From assembly GCA_046349935.1 (NCBI GenBank), contig JAXMBK010000003.1:1116001-1180000 (forward strand): a DNA stretch of 64,000 nt, written 5' to 3'. The notes under the pieces are model-generated. The model made no database searches. It worked only from the letters and a program-made list of their open reading frames with translations, and had not been told where the DNA came from. The DNA is from CAIXSC01 sp046349935. Lineage in GTDB: Bacteria > Planctomycetota > Planctomycetia > Pirellulales > Pirellulaceae. Below are positions 17,545 to 26,110 of the stretch, piece after piece (the stretch's first letter is position 1; each line of letters begins with the position of its first letter). Position numbers and translations under genes: made by a program.

Positions 17545-17940
17545 ATGGCCAAGCAAGGTCCCCGGAAGAAGCTGCCCAAGGAAGTGGCGATCATCAACGC
17601 CGACAATTGCACGGGATGCGAGTCGTGTCGGGAAGTCTGCCCGGTTGACTGCATCAACTTCAATCAGATGGCGCACGGCGTGAAGGGGAGCCAAGCGTGG
17701 TGTGAAATCGACATCGAACGGTGCGTCGGTTGCGAAGTGTGCGTGCACATCCCCAGCAAGAAGTCGAATCCGTACGAACTGACCGTTTGCCCCTGGGACG
17801 CCATCGAAATGGTGCCGCTCGAACAAGCGGCCGTCGTCATGGCTCAAGTCGGCGGCCCGCCTGAGTACATTCAGGCCAACTGGGATCGTTTGGTCGGCAC
17901 CGCTCAGCACTTGGCCGAACTCAAAGCGGCCGGCGGTTAA
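17545..17940 (+). CDS. 4Fe-4S dicluster ferredoxin
   Basis: A 131-residue electron carrier. The first cluster motif is CTGCESCREVCP (CX2CX2CX3C). The second starts CVGCEVC and has its last ligand displaced to VCPWD after an insertion (HIPSKKSNPYEL), which is unusual. The Lys-rich N-terminus (KQGPRKKLPKE) and the C-terminal helical tail (residues 95-131) extend the normal domain. The partner is unknown. It stands alone, between divergent and convergent neighbours, with a candidate promoter upstream. Confidence 0.85.
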   Translation: MAKQGPRKKLPKEVAIINADNCTGCESCREVCPVDCINFNQMAHGVKGSQAWCEIDIERCVGCEVCVHIPSKKSNPYELTVCPWDAIEMVPLEQAAVVMAQVGGPPEYIQANWDRLVGTAQHLAELKAAGG

Positions 17941-17955
17941 GCGGCCAACCGGTTT

Positions 17956-18396
17956 TCAGACCGCCAAGCTTACGAGCATCGCGCCCAGGAACACCAGCAA
18001 CCCGACTGTACCGAGCGCCCCAAGCACGATGCCGATGATCGCCCGCGGCTTGCCGTCCATCTGCGGGTTCTTGGCGATCTGCTTGAGCGCCAGAATGCCG
18101 GTGAGCAATGCGATGGGGGAAGTGAACCCCATGCAGAACAGGGCGAAAAAGCCGCAGTAGAACGAGATAATCGCCAGCGGCGACACGCCCACCGGGACGA
18201 TATACTTCAGCCCGGCGTCGCTCGGAGCCGGATACGGATAGGGCGGCGCCCCCGGCGGCAGATAGGGATTCCCCATCCCCGGCCCGACGGGCTGCTCGGC
18301 GAACGGATTCACTGCCGTCCCGCAGCGCGGGCACTGACCGGCCCCCGGCGTCAACACTTGCCCACACGCTCGACAGTTCATCGGGCTGTTCATCAT
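17956..18396 (-). CDS. Zinc-ribbon plus DUF4190-type membrane protein
   Basis: A 146-residue protein. The N-terminal zinc ribbon is CRACGQ followed by CPRCGT (CX2C-X12-CX2C). A Pro/Tyr/Gly-rich linker follows (residues 30-60). Two transmembrane helices with a short loop (SPLAIISFYCGFFALF, and GIVLGALGTVGLLVFLG) enclose GILALKQIAKNP, the DUF4190 pattern. Function is unknown. ATG at 18396 follows GAGAGG. It is convergent with the ferredoxin gene with 15 bases between stops. Confidence 0.78.
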   Translation of the reverse strand: MMNSPMNCRACGQVLTPGAGQCPRCGTAVNPFAEQPVGPGMGNPYLPPGAPPYPYPAPSDAGLKYIVPVGVSPLAIISFYCGFFALFCMGFTSPIALLTGILALKQIAKNPQMDGKPRAIIGIVLGALGTVGLLVFLGAMLVSLAV

Positions 18397-18459
18397 TGCC
18401 TCTCTTGACCAAGCGGCCCTGTAGGTCGAACTTTTCCTCGCAACGCCCCGTAGCAGTTC

Positions 18460-19161
18460 CTAGGGCAGGCGTCGCAACGCGATCAGCGCGGGCGGGTAGA
18501 ACCGCACGAACCACTGGTCGGGCTCATCCAACAGCGTCGGGTCGAAGCGCTCGTCGCTTTCCACCACGAACAGGCTGCCGGGCGGGGCGAGCGACATGAG
18601 TTGCCGGATCAGATTGAGCATGTCGTCGGGGCGTTGTGCGAACAGAATGTACGGCGGGCAGCAAAACACAAGCCAAGGGCGTTGTTGGAGTTCGGCCAGC
18701 AGATTGCGCGGCCGACCGTCGACGCCCATCAGCAGCCCTTCGGCCAGACGCCGCACCCACACAAACGTGTCGGCCGCCTCCACATCCATGCTTTCGCCAA
18801 GCCCCAACTGGTCGGCGTGTCGACGGATGGCTTTCGCCGTCGGAAAGTGGCGTTCCAAGAGCAGTGCGCGAGCGGCCCCGCGGCTCAGGGCCTCAAATCC
18901 CAACACTCCCGTACCCGCAAAGAGGTCGATGACTTGCCGATCCTTCACGTCGTCGGCGATCAGGTTGAACACCGCTTCGCGAACGCGATCCTTCATCGGA
19001 CGCACGTGCGGGTCGCCGCCGAACGGAAGCGTCCGGCCGCGCAGCGTGCCGCCGATGATCCGCACTCCCCCCGCGGCCGTGGAGGCGTCCAGCGGCGCGG
19101 CGGCCGGGCCTTCGGGCTGGAAGGCGGCGGGGATCGAGGCAGAGCGACGCGAGCGTTTCAT
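18460..19161 (-). CDS. rsmD: 16S rRNA (guanine-966 N2)-methyltransferase, RsmD family
   Basis: A SAM-dependent rRNA methyltransferase of 233 residues. After a 30-residue Ala/Pro/Arg N-terminal extension come VRIIGGTLRGRTLPFGG, RPMKDRVREAVFNLI and DLFAGTGVLGFEALSRGA (SAM motif), all typical of RsmD. The catalytic motif usually reads DPPY; here it is CCPPY, so the Asp is replaced by Cys. That may lower activity or change specificity. The gene is divergent from the cyclophilin gene. Confidence 0.85.
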   Translation of the reverse strand: MKRSRRSASIPAAFQPEGPAAAPLDASTAAGGVRIIGGTLRGRTLPFGGDPHVRPMKDRVREAVFNLIADDVKDRQVIDLFAGTGVLGFEALSRGAARALLLERHFPTAKAIRRHADQLGLGESMDVEAADTFVWVRRLAEGLLMGVDGRPRNLLAELQQRPWLVFCCPPYILFAQRPDDMLNLIRQLMSLAPPGSLFVVESDERFDPTLLDEPDQWFVRFYPPALIALRRLP

Positions 19162-19317
19162 GGCGCAGGGACCTTTCCGGGAAAGACGTCTATGATAAGC
19201 TGCTAGGTCGCCGAAAAGGGAGCTGCCAAGCCAGTTTCCGTGTGCGAGAATCGCCGTTTCGAATTGTGTGAATCACTACCAGAACTGAATCGCTGTATGA
19301 AACCGGGAGTGCATTCG

Positions 19318-20607
19318 ATGAAGGCACGCATGAGCGTGAGTCACCGTTGTCTGTGCCTGGCGTTGGTCGTTGGCCTGACCCAGGCGTCGCTGATCTCGTC
19401 GCTGGTCGCTCAAGATGCCAAGCCCGAAGCGCCGGCCGCCAAAACGGAAACACCCGCGGCCAAGCCCGAAGCGGCCAAACCTGAAGCGCCCAAACCAGAG
19501 ACGCCCAAGCCGGACGCCGCCAAACCCGAAACGCCGGCGCCAGCGGACGCTCCGGCCGCCGTCGCCGCCCCGGCCGGTAACGAGGAAGCGATCAAAGCCT
19601 TCGACGCGAAGCTCGCCGAATGGAAGGCGGTCGTCAAGGCGCTGCGCGATCTCAAGATCCGCTATCAAACCGCGCCGGAAGGCGAAACCGAGTCGCTGAA
19701 GAAGCAGTGGGACGAACAAACGGCGAAAGGCGAAAAGCTGTTGCCCGAACTACGCGACACGGGCAAAGCCGCGTATCTCGCCGCTCCCAACGCCAACCTG
19801 CAACTCACCCGCTTCCTCGTCCGCCTCCTGGCCGACGACATCGAGCGAGACGATTTCGAACCCGCCTGGGATCTCGCGCAGGCGCTCGTCGACAATGAGT
19901 GTGAAGTGAACGAGGTGTACCAACTGGCCGGCGCGGCCGCGTTCGCGCTCAATCAGTTCGACAAGGCCGAAGAGTTGTTCAAGAAGGCCGAAGAAACTGG
20001 CACGCTGAACAACGAAATCGCCAAGAAGTTCTTCGGTGCACTCCCCGAATGCAAGGCAACCTGGCCCGCCGAAGAGGCCGCTCGCAAGGCCGACGCCGAA
20101 AAGGACGACCTGCCGCGCGTGAAGTTCACCACGCCCAAGGGCGAGATCGTCGTCGAGCTGTTTGAGAACGAAGCGCCGGAGACGGTCGGCAACTTTATCA
20201 GCCTCGTCGAAAGCAAATTCTACGACGGGCTGACATTCCACCGAGTGCTCGCGAACTTCATGGCCCAAGGCGGCTGCCCGCAAGGGACCGGCACCGGCGA
20301 CGCGGGCTACAAGATCTTCTGCGAGTGCTACAAGGACAACCACCGGAATCACTTCCGCGGGACGCTCAGCATGGCCCACGCCGGCAAAGACACCGGCGGG
20401 TCGCAGTTCTTCCTCACGTTCGTCCCCACCACGCACCTGAACGGTCGCCACACGGCGTTCGGCCGAGTGATCTCGGGGATGGATGTGCTCGCGAAATTGC
20501 AACGCATCGATCCCGATAATCCGAACAAGCCGGCGCCGGACAAGATTCTGAAGGCCGAGGTGATTCGCAAGCGCGATCACAAGTACGAACCGAACAAGGT
20601 GCAGTAG
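19318..20607 (+). CDS. Secreted cyclophilin-type peptidyl-prolyl isomerase, copy 1
   Basis: A protein of about 429 residues. Order: signal peptide (LCLALVVGLTQASLISSLVA), a Lys/Pro/Ala/Glu repeat linker (KPEA, KPET units, residues 35-80), a helical region with TPR-like features (about 90-265) and a C-terminal cyclophilin domain. Catalytic residues are visible: FHRVLANFMAQGG (Arg, Phe, Met, Gln) and GGSQFFLTF; the Trp of human CypA is His here (TTHLNGRH). It should catalyse proline isomerisation in the periplasm. ATG at 19318 has GGGAG 9 bases upstream. It is followed after 20 bases by a paralogue. Confidence 0.88.
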   Translation: MKARMSVSHRCLCLALVVGLTQASLISSLVAQDAKPEAPAAKTETPAAKPEAAKPEAPKPETPKPDAAKPETPAPADAPAAVAAPAGNEEAIKAFDAKLAEWKAVVKALRDLKIRYQTAPEGETESLKKQWDEQTAKGEKLLPELRDTGKAAYLAAPNANLQLTRFLVRLLADDIERDDFEPAWDLAQALVDNECEVNEVYQLAGAAAFALNQFDKAEELFKKAEETGTLNNEIAKKFFGALPECKATWPAEEAARKADAEKDDLPRVKFTTPKGEIVVELFENEAPETVGNFISLVESKFYDGLTFHRVLANFMAQGGCPQGTGTGDAGYKIFCECYKDNHRNHFRGTLSMAHAGKDTGGSQFFLTFVPTTHLNGRHTAFGRVISGMDVLAKLQRIDPDNPNKPAPDKILKAEVIRKRDHKYEPNKVQ

Positions 20608-20627
20608 TTGTGGAAGGAGTGGCTCCG

Positions 20628-21875
20628 ATGAAGGATGTCGGTTCGTCTCGTCTGACTGTCGGCGTGGTCGGTCTCGCCAGTCTGTCGCTCGTCGCCATGT
20701 GGCTGGTGCTGCATCAGCCGCTGGCCGCGCAACCGCCTCAATCCGAGGGGAAAGCGCCGGCGGTCAAGCTGCCGCGCGCGAAGCCGGCCAGCGAGCCGGC
20801 CGCCGATCAACCGGCCGAAGCGGCCGCCGACGCCGCTCCTGCTGACCAACCAGCCGCCGGCCCGGACGGTTCGTTCGCCGACGTGCTCGCCCAATGGAAC
20901 GCAACCGACAAGCGGCTCGCCGAGCTCGCGCAGCAGTTCCGCGAAGCGCCGCCGGAAGAGCGCGAGGCGCTGCGCAAGGAATACTCTCTGCAGGTCGCCG
21001 AGGCGAACAAGATTTTGCCGCAGTTGCGTGCGGCCGGGATGGCCGAGTATGCGGCGAAGCCGAACGCCGACCCGCAAGTGACGCGAACCTTGCTGGGCCT
21101 CTTGGGCAACGATCTGCAGATGGACGATTACTTTGCCGCCGCCGAGCTCGCGGCGCTCTTGGTGAATAATCAGTGCCCCGAGAAGCGGTTGCCGCTCATG
21201 GCCGGCTACGCCGCGTTCGGCACGAACGACTTCGAAAACGCGGGCAAGTTCTTCCAGAAAGCGGCCGAGACGCAGCAGATCGACCAGGAGGCCGAGTCGT
21301 ATTTGTCGCAGATGGCCGACTTCCAGAAGGCGTGGGACGCGGAGCTCAAGGTGCGCGAGGCCGAGGAAATGGCCGACGACCTGCCGCGCGTGAAGCTGGA
21401 GACGAACAAAGGGACGATCGTCATCGAGCTATTCGAGAATCAAGCGCCGCAAGCGGTGGCTAACTTCATCAGTTTGGTGGAGTCGAAGTATTACGACGGT
21501 CTGACATTCCACCGCGTTTTGCCAGGCTTCATGGCGCAGGGCGGTTGCCCGAACGGAACGGGGACGGGCGGCCCAGGCTACAAGATTTTCTGCGAGTGCG
21601 ACCGCGAGGACTACCGCCATCACTTTACGGGCACGCTCAGCATGGCGCACGCCGGCAAGGACACCGGCGGCTCGCAGTTCTTCCTCACCTTCCGTCCCAC
21701 GCCGCACCTGGACGGCCGCCACACGGCCTTCGGCCGCGTAATCGAAGGCTTCGAAGTCCTCCCCAAGCTCCAGCGTCGCGACCCCAACCGCAGCCGCGTC
21801 GAACCCGACAAAATCGTCCGCGCCGAAGTCCTCCGCAAGCGCAACCACAAATACGAACCCAAAAAGGCCCCGTAG
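20628..21875 (+). CDS. Secreted cyclophilin-type peptidyl-prolyl isomerase, copy 2
   Basis: A paralogue of about 415 residues with the same layout: an N-terminal hydrophobic segment (VVGLASLSLVAMWLVL), an Ala/Pro-rich linker, a helical middle region and the cyclophilin domain. FHRVLPGFMAQGG and GGSQFFLTF carry the active-site residues; the CypA Trp position is again His (TPHLDGRH). An AAGGAG site lies 10 bases before ATG 20628. The domains of both copies are very similar while the linkers differ, so this is an old tandem duplication. The stop lies a few bases from the intron's 3' end. Confidence 0.88.
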   Translation: MKDVGSSRLTVGVVGLASLSLVAMWLVLHQPLAAQPPQSEGKAPAVKLPRAKPASEPAADQPAEAAADAAPADQPAAGPDGSFADVLAQWNATDKRLAELAQQFREAPPEEREALRKEYSLQVAEANKILPQLRAAGMAEYAAKPNADPQVTRTLLGLLGNDLQMDDYFAAAELAALLVNNQCPEKRLPLMAGYAAFGTNDFENAGKFFQKAAETQQIDQEAESYLSQMADFQKAWDAELKVREAEEMADDLPRVKLETNKGTIVIELFENQAPQAVANFISLVESKYYDGLTFHRVLPGFMAQGGCPNGTGTGGPGYKIFCECDREDYRHHFTGTLSMAHAGKDTGGSQFFLTFRPTPHLDGRHTAFGRVIEGFEVLPKLQRRDPNRSRVEPDKIVRAEVLRKRNHKYEPKKAP

Positions 21876-21926
21876 CGCGCCGATTGGGGTAGGCAGGACC
21901 GATTGAGTTCGGTCCCGCCCCCCGCC

Positions 21927-21961
21927 GAACCGGACGGGCGGATCTCCCGCATCCGGCTCTC
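21927..21961 (-). ncRNA. Group II intron domain V
   Basis: A 35-nt hairpin with arms GAGCCGGATGCGG and CCGTCCGGTTC around GAGATC, and a two-base bulge. This is the catalytic heart of group II introns and lies shortly after the reverse transcriptase stop codon, as expected. Confidence 0.85.
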
Positions 21962-21971
21962 CGGTCGATTG

Positions 21972-23315
21972 TTACTGTCGAGCAGATTGGCTTTCACGCG
22001 CACGGGCCATTGCCAGACTGAAGAGCCCGTGTGCCGCGAAGTAGGCATTGGGATAGCGTTGATGATCTAAGGCGCGACCACGACCGCGACGACCGGCACG
22101 CTTGCGAAGGATGCTTCGCAGGCGCATGCGAACCCAGCCGTCGACGCTCGTGTGCGTCGTGTGCCAGCTGTGTTTGAAGTATTCGTACCAGCCGCGCAGC
22201 GTCTTGTTCACATCCGCGATGATCGCTTTCAGGCTCTCGCCGTGGGTCCGTTTCGTTTTGCTACGAATCGCGTCCTGGAATTTCCGCATGCTCTTTTGCC
22301 GGGGGAACCGGCGGTGTTTGAGGAAGCGGTAGCCAAGGAATTCGAAGCCCTCGTCGTCCACGTGGACGATTTTGGTTTTGGTCGGGTGGAGCGTCAGACC
22401 GCGTTGGACGGTCCAGTCGCGCACCAGGGCCAAGGCTGCTTCGGCGTCCTCCCGCGTGCGGCATTGGATCACGAGATCATCCGCGTACCGTGTCATCTCG
22501 TATCCCGATCTGGTCATGAGGTGGTCCAGGTCGTTCAGATACAAGTTGCTCAGCAGAGGGCTGATAATCGCGCCTTGCGGCGCGCCAGCCTGTGGAGTCC
22601 AGCGGTCCAAGCCATCCAGAACGTCGGCCTGCAGAAACTTTTCCACGAGCTCGATCACCGAGTTGTCCGCCACGTATTGGCGTAGTTGCGCGATCAACGC
22701 GTCATGTGGGATCGTATCGAAGTAGGACTTCAGGTCGACATCGACGGTGTATTTGTATCCGTCTTGGACGAACCGGTCGACGCGGCGCAGCGCGTCTTTG
22801 CACCCTCGGTTGGGGCGAAAGCCGTAGCTGTGCTCCGCGAACTGGCGTTCCAAAATAGGTTCCAGCACGTGTCGGAGCGCGTTTTGTGCGACGCGGTCAC
22901 GGACTGTCGGAATCCCCAGCGGTCGCGTTTCGTTCGTGCCCGGTTTGGGGAGATGAACGCGTCGGATCGACTGCGGTCGGTAGGTGCCGTCGCGCAGCTG
23001 TTGCTCCAGCTTGTCCACATTTCTCGTCAGTCCCGCCGTGAAGTCTTCGATCGTCACGTTGTCCACGCCCGGTGCGCCCTTATTGGCGGCGACCTCGCGG
23101 TACGCCGAAAGCAGGTTGCTCCGTTTGTAGACTTTGTCCATCAAGCTATGCCATTTTCCTCCTCGAACGCTGTTTTGGTCCAGCGTGGCCAACATCGGTT
23201 TGGTCCATACGCTCGGTTCCGTCCAAGCCCAGTGGGCTTGATCGTCTCCAGAGAATTTACGCGGCGTCCGATCGCTCGGCGTCGCGATTGAGTCTGGTGG
23301 TTGTTCCACGCGCAT
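21972..23315 (-). CDS. ltrA: Group II intron reverse transcriptase/maturase
   Basis: A 447-residue intron-encoded protein that aids splicing and retrohoming. The reverse transcriptase domain shows KGAPGVDNVTIEDF, RPLGIPTVRDRVAQNAL, YGFRPNRGCKDAL, VDVDLKSYFDTIPHD, PQGAIISPLLSNLYLNDLD and the active site RYADDLVI. The maturase X domain follows (GFEFLGYRF to WYEYFKHSW), then a basic C-terminus ending NAYFAAHGLFSLAMA. There is no HNH endonuclease. GGAGG precedes ATG 23315. All RT motifs look intact. Confidence 0.93.
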   Translation of the reverse strand: MRVEQPPDSIATPSDRTPRKFSGDDQAHWAWTEPSVWTKPMLATLDQNSVRGGKWHSLMDKVYKRSNLLSAYREVAANKGAPGVDNVTIEDFTAGLTRNVDKLEQQLRDGTYRPQSIRRVHLPKPGTNETRPLGIPTVRDRVAQNALRHVLEPILERQFAEHSYGFRPNRGCKDALRRVDRFVQDGYKYTVDVDLKSYFDTIPHDALIAQLRQYVADNSVIELVEKFLQADVLDGLDRWTPQAGAPQGAIISPLLSNLYLNDLDHLMTRSGYEMTRYADDLVIQCRTREDAEAALALVRDWTVQRGLTLHPTKTKIVHVDDEGFEFLGYRFLKHRRFPRQKSMRKFQDAIRSKTKRTHGESLKAIIADVNKTLRGWYEYFKHSWHTTHTSVDGWVRMRLRSILRKRAGRRGRGRALDHQRYPNAYFAAHGLFSLAMARARESQSARQ

Positions 23316-23816
23316 GCACCTCCTCGATCAATCTTCCTGCGCCCCTTTGCTCCGCGGAAGTTACTCCGTTTCAAAGCTCCTACGGGCGCTCTGACCGCCC
23401 GCGTGGCATCGCCGACGCGTGCGTGGCCCTATGGGGGAGGCTGCTCTCGCGTCGCTCGACAAGTCGCCCACGCGGGGGTTCCCTGCTTACCGTGTTTGAC
23501 CTTCCAATCGTTCCGCCTCCAACCACCCCTCGCCGCCTCCGGGTCGATCTGTTTTTTTTTTCCGGAGCTGACCATCCACTACCTTGATAATCCGGTGTGC
23601 CGGCATCGAATGGCATCTTGGGCTTCGCCGGATGCTAGCGGGCTCGCCGCGACGACAGGCCGAATCGAGTTCGTTATCCTGCGGACCGATCGTTCACTTC
23701 CAGTTGCTCTCCACCTCCTCTTGCGAGGACGCAGTTACTCTCCGTTAACGAACCCAGATCAGGTTCGTGAGGGGACTTTCACCCTTCTGATCACACACGT
23801 TCACAGGCGCACTAGC

Positions 23817-23833
23817 ACAGGCTTCCAGCCTGT
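23817..23833. repeat. Dispersed inverted repeat, copy E, interrupted by intron
   Basis: ACAGGCTTCCAGCCTGT. On the minus strand the repeat continues as GCTA and then the intron begins; the rest of its consensus (CGGC) is found at the intron's other end at 21882. Confidence 0.85.
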
Positions 23834-23878
23834 GACGCCCGTCTCAAACGCCCGCTCCGTCCCCCGCCCGCTCCCCTG

Positions 23879-24066
23879 GAGTGATAAAAATCTTAGAGTG
23901 AGTCCGCGCACTGCTGTTGCGCCCCTCATCCCCGCCCCTTCTCCCCGCGGCGGGGAGAAGGGAGCACAATCCGCGCGTGTCGTTGCGCAACAAACGACAG
24001 CGGGTCCGAGGCGTCGGTGGGTCCGAGGCGCCAAACGCTCCGAAGTCATCAGAGTTTTTATCACTC
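23879..24066. mobile_element. MITE-like element with 12-bp terminal inverted repeats
   Basis: GAGTGATAAAAA (23879-23890) is repeated in inverse at 24055-24066. The 188-bp interval has no gene. It contains a strong hairpin with arms CCCTTCTCCCC (23936-23946) and GGGGAGAAGGG (23952-23962). Size and ends fit a miniature inverted-repeat element, but no target duplication is clear and no second copy is in the window. Confidence 0.45.
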
Positions 24067-24158
24067 TCCCCCTCTCCTCCCCCGCCCCCTCCACTCCGCC
24101 CCCCGCTCGACCTACAATTACCTCTTTCCACGACTATCCGTTGAAAGAGGTGGCCAGA

Positions 24159-25235
24159 GTGAACGCGAAGAAGCCGTTGAAGTTGGCAGTGATCCCAGGC
24201 GATGGCACGGGGCCGGAAGTGACCGCCGAAGCGCTGAAGGTATTGGAGGCGGCGTCGAAGCTGGAAGGCTTTACGTTTGAGACGACGCACTTTGATTGGG
24301 GCGGCGAGCGGTATTTGAAGACCGGCGAAACGCTGCCGGCCGGCGCGGTCGCGGAACTCAAGAAGTACGACGCCATCTACCTCGGCGCCGTCGGTCACCC
24401 CGACGTGAAGCCCGGCATCCTCGAGAAGGGGTTGTTGCTGGAGCTCCGGTTTCAGCTCGACCAATACATCAACCTGCGTCCCGTGAAGCTGTATCCGGGC
24501 GTGGAGTGCCCGTTGGTCGGCAAGGGCCCGAAGGAAATCGACTTCGTCGTGGTCCGCGAGAACACGGAAGACATGTACGCGGGCGTCGGCGGCTTCCTCA
24601 AGAAGAACACGCCCGACGAAGTGGCCACGCAGACGGCCGTCTACACGCGGAAGGGGTGCGAGCGAGTGATCCGCTGGGCCTTCGAGTTCACTCGGAAGCG
24701 CAACAATCCCAAGGGCAAGCGGCTCACCTTGGTCGCCAAGACCAACGTGCTCACCTACGGCCACGACCTGTGGTGGCGGACGTGGCAAGAGATCTCCAAG
24801 CAGTATCCGGACGTCGAACCGGACTACAACCACGTCGATGCGTGCTGCATGTGGATGGTGAAGAATCCCGAGCACTATGACGTGATCGTCACGACGAACA
24901 TGTTCGGCGACATCATCACCGACTTGGGCGCGATGATTCAGGGCGGGTTGGGCGTCGCCGCGGGCGGCAACATCAACCCGGATGCGGGCGGCGTGAGCAT
25001 GTACGAGCCGATGGGCGGCAGTGCGCCGAAGTACACCGGCCTGAACGTGATCAATCCGATCGCCGCGATCGGCGCCATGTCGATGCTGCTGGAGCACAGC
25101 GGCCAGCCGGCGGCCGGCGCGCGGATCATGAAGGCCATCCAGATCGTCACCGGCACGAAGATGAAGAGTCAGTCGGCCGGCAAGATGGGCTATGGCACGC
25201 GCGAAGTCGGCGATTTGGTTTGCGAAAACCTGTAG
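24159..25235 (+). CDS. Isocitrate/isopropylmalate dehydrogenase family protein
   Basis: A 358-residue NAD(P)-dependent beta-decarboxylating dehydrogenase. Seen are LAVIPGDGTGPEVT, RPVKLYPGVECPLVG, the substrate-loop segment VVRENTEDMYAGVGG and MFGDIITDLGAMIQGGLGVAAGG, with GSAPKYTG near the C-terminus. Length fits LeuB (3-isopropylmalate dehydrogenase, leucine synthesis) but the RENTED-type motif is shared with isocitrate and tartrate dehydrogenases, so the substrate is uncertain. The GTG start at 24159 has AAAGAGG 8 bases upstream. It is followed after 48 bases by an SDR gene. Confidence 0.85.
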   Translation: MNAKKPLKLAVIPGDGTGPEVTAEALKVLEAASKLEGFTFETTHFDWGGERYLKTGETLPAGAVAELKKYDAIYLGAVGHPDVKPGILEKGLLLELRFQLDQYINLRPVKLYPGVECPLVGKGPKEIDFVVVRENTEDMYAGVGGFLKKNTPDEVATQTAVYTRKGCERVIRWAFEFTRKRNNPKGKRLTLVAKTNVLTYGHDLWWRTWQEISKQYPDVEPDYNHVDACCMWMVKNPEHYDVIVTTNMFGDIITDLGAMIQGGLGVAAGGNINPDAGGVSMYEPMGGSAPKYTGLNVINPIAAIGAMSMLLEHSGQPAAGARIMKAIQIVTGTKMKSQSAGKMGYGTREVGDLVCENL

Positions 25236-25283
25236 TCGGCGCGCGGTGCATCATTCGGATCGTTCCAACTCGACGAGCATCCC

Positions 25284-26057
25284 ATGCTGAACCAACTGTT
25301 TAATTTATCGGGCCGAGCGGCGTTGATTACGGGCGGGAGCAAGGGCATCGGCAAGGCGATCGCGCGAGCGCTCGCCGAGGCCGGCGCTCACGTCGCCATT
25401 AGCGCTCGGCACGAGGACGAGTTGGTTCGAGCGAAACAGGAGATCGGCGCGGGGCTGGATGTCCGCGTCGAAACGCTGGTCGCCAACATGTACGAACGAT
25501 CCGAAGTCGATCGACTCGCGGCCTGGGCGCTCAAGACGTTCGGCCGCGTCGACATTCTGTTCAACAACGCGGGGAGCAATCGCCCGCAGCCGCTGGTCGA
25601 CACGACCGACGACTCGTGGGATGAGATCTTCGAGTTGAATGTGACCAGTTGTATGCGGCTGGCGAGGGCGCTCGCGCCGCAGATGATCGAGCGGCGTTGG
25701 GGGCGGATCATTCACTTGTCGAGCGTCATGGCGTTGGCGTCGAATCCGGGTCGCGGCTGCTATTCGGCGACGAAGGCCGCGCTGATCGGGATGGCTCGAG
25801 CGCACGCGCTGGAGCTAGGCCCGTACGGCGTCACGGTGAATTGCATCGCTCCGGGCCCCGTCGCGACCGACCTACCGATGAGCGTGCTGAACGACGAGCA
25901 GAAACACAAATTCGCAGAGCTCACCGCCGTCAAGCGTTGGGGTCACGTGCGCGACATGGTCGGCCCCGCGCTGCTATTGGCCAGCGACGCCGGCGCCTTC
26001 ATGACCGGCACGGTCGTCGTCGCCGACGGCGGCATGCTCTGCCGCACCTTCGACTAA
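25284..26057 (+). CDS. Short-chain dehydrogenase/reductase
   Basis: A 257-residue classical SDR. The cofactor motif TGGSKGIGKA lies near residue 17 and LFNNAG near residue 95. The catalytic Ser-Tyr-Lys is LSSVMALAS with YSATKAALIGMA (Tyr about 160). The C-terminal GTVVVADGGMLCR is normal. SARHEDEL after the second strand suggests NADP preference. The substrate is unknown; similar proteins act on gluconate or 3-oxoacyl groups. It lies downstream of the dehydrogenase gene on the same strand. Confidence 0.88.
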   Translation: MLNQLFNLSGRAALITGGSKGIGKAIARALAEAGAHVAISARHEDELVRAKQEIGAGLDVRVETLVANMYERSEVDRLAAWALKTFGRVDILFNNAGSNRPQPLVDTTDDSWDEIFELNVTSCMRLARALAPQMIERRWGRIIHLSSVMALASNPGRGCYSATKAALIGMARAHALELGPYGVTVNCIAPGPVATDLPMSVLNDEQKHKFAELTAVKRWGHVRDMVGPALLLASDAGAFMTGTVVVADGGMLCRTFD

Positions 26058-26110
26058 TGCTCCCCTCACCCCCTTCCCCTCACCCCTACTGCCCTCACCT
26101 TTACTGCCCT

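Larger units (their letters stand above)
21883..23812 (-). mobile_element. Group II intron, apparently complete
   Basis: A 1930-bp intron on the minus strand. The 5' end is GTGCGCC at 23812, followed by AAGGGTGAAAGTCCC, the usual 5' landmark. The reverse transcriptase gene lies in the middle. Domain V is the 35-nt hairpin at 21961-21927 (GAGCCGGATGCGGGAGATCC, then CGCCCGTCCGGTTC), followed by a domain VI-like hairpin (GGACCGA/TCGGTCC). The boundaries follow from removing the intron, which restores CCTGTGCTA+CGGC as in dispersed-repeat copy C. The insertion is directly after a stem-loop, as class C introns prefer; the class itself is not determined. Confidence 0.85.
23813..24158. other. Intergenic region with repeat and MITE-like element
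   Basis: This 346-base gap holds dispersed-repeat copy E (23817-23833), the split site of the intron, and a 188-bp element with terminal inverted repeats (23879-24066). A C/T-rich tract (24065-24120) precedes the dehydrogenase gene. No gene is seen. Confidence 0.6.

Noticed and set aside
23301..24158. In-frame upstream extension of the dehydrogenase gene
   Set aside because: It crosses the intron's 5' region and the MITE-like element. The GTG at 24159 with a good binding site gives the normal family length.
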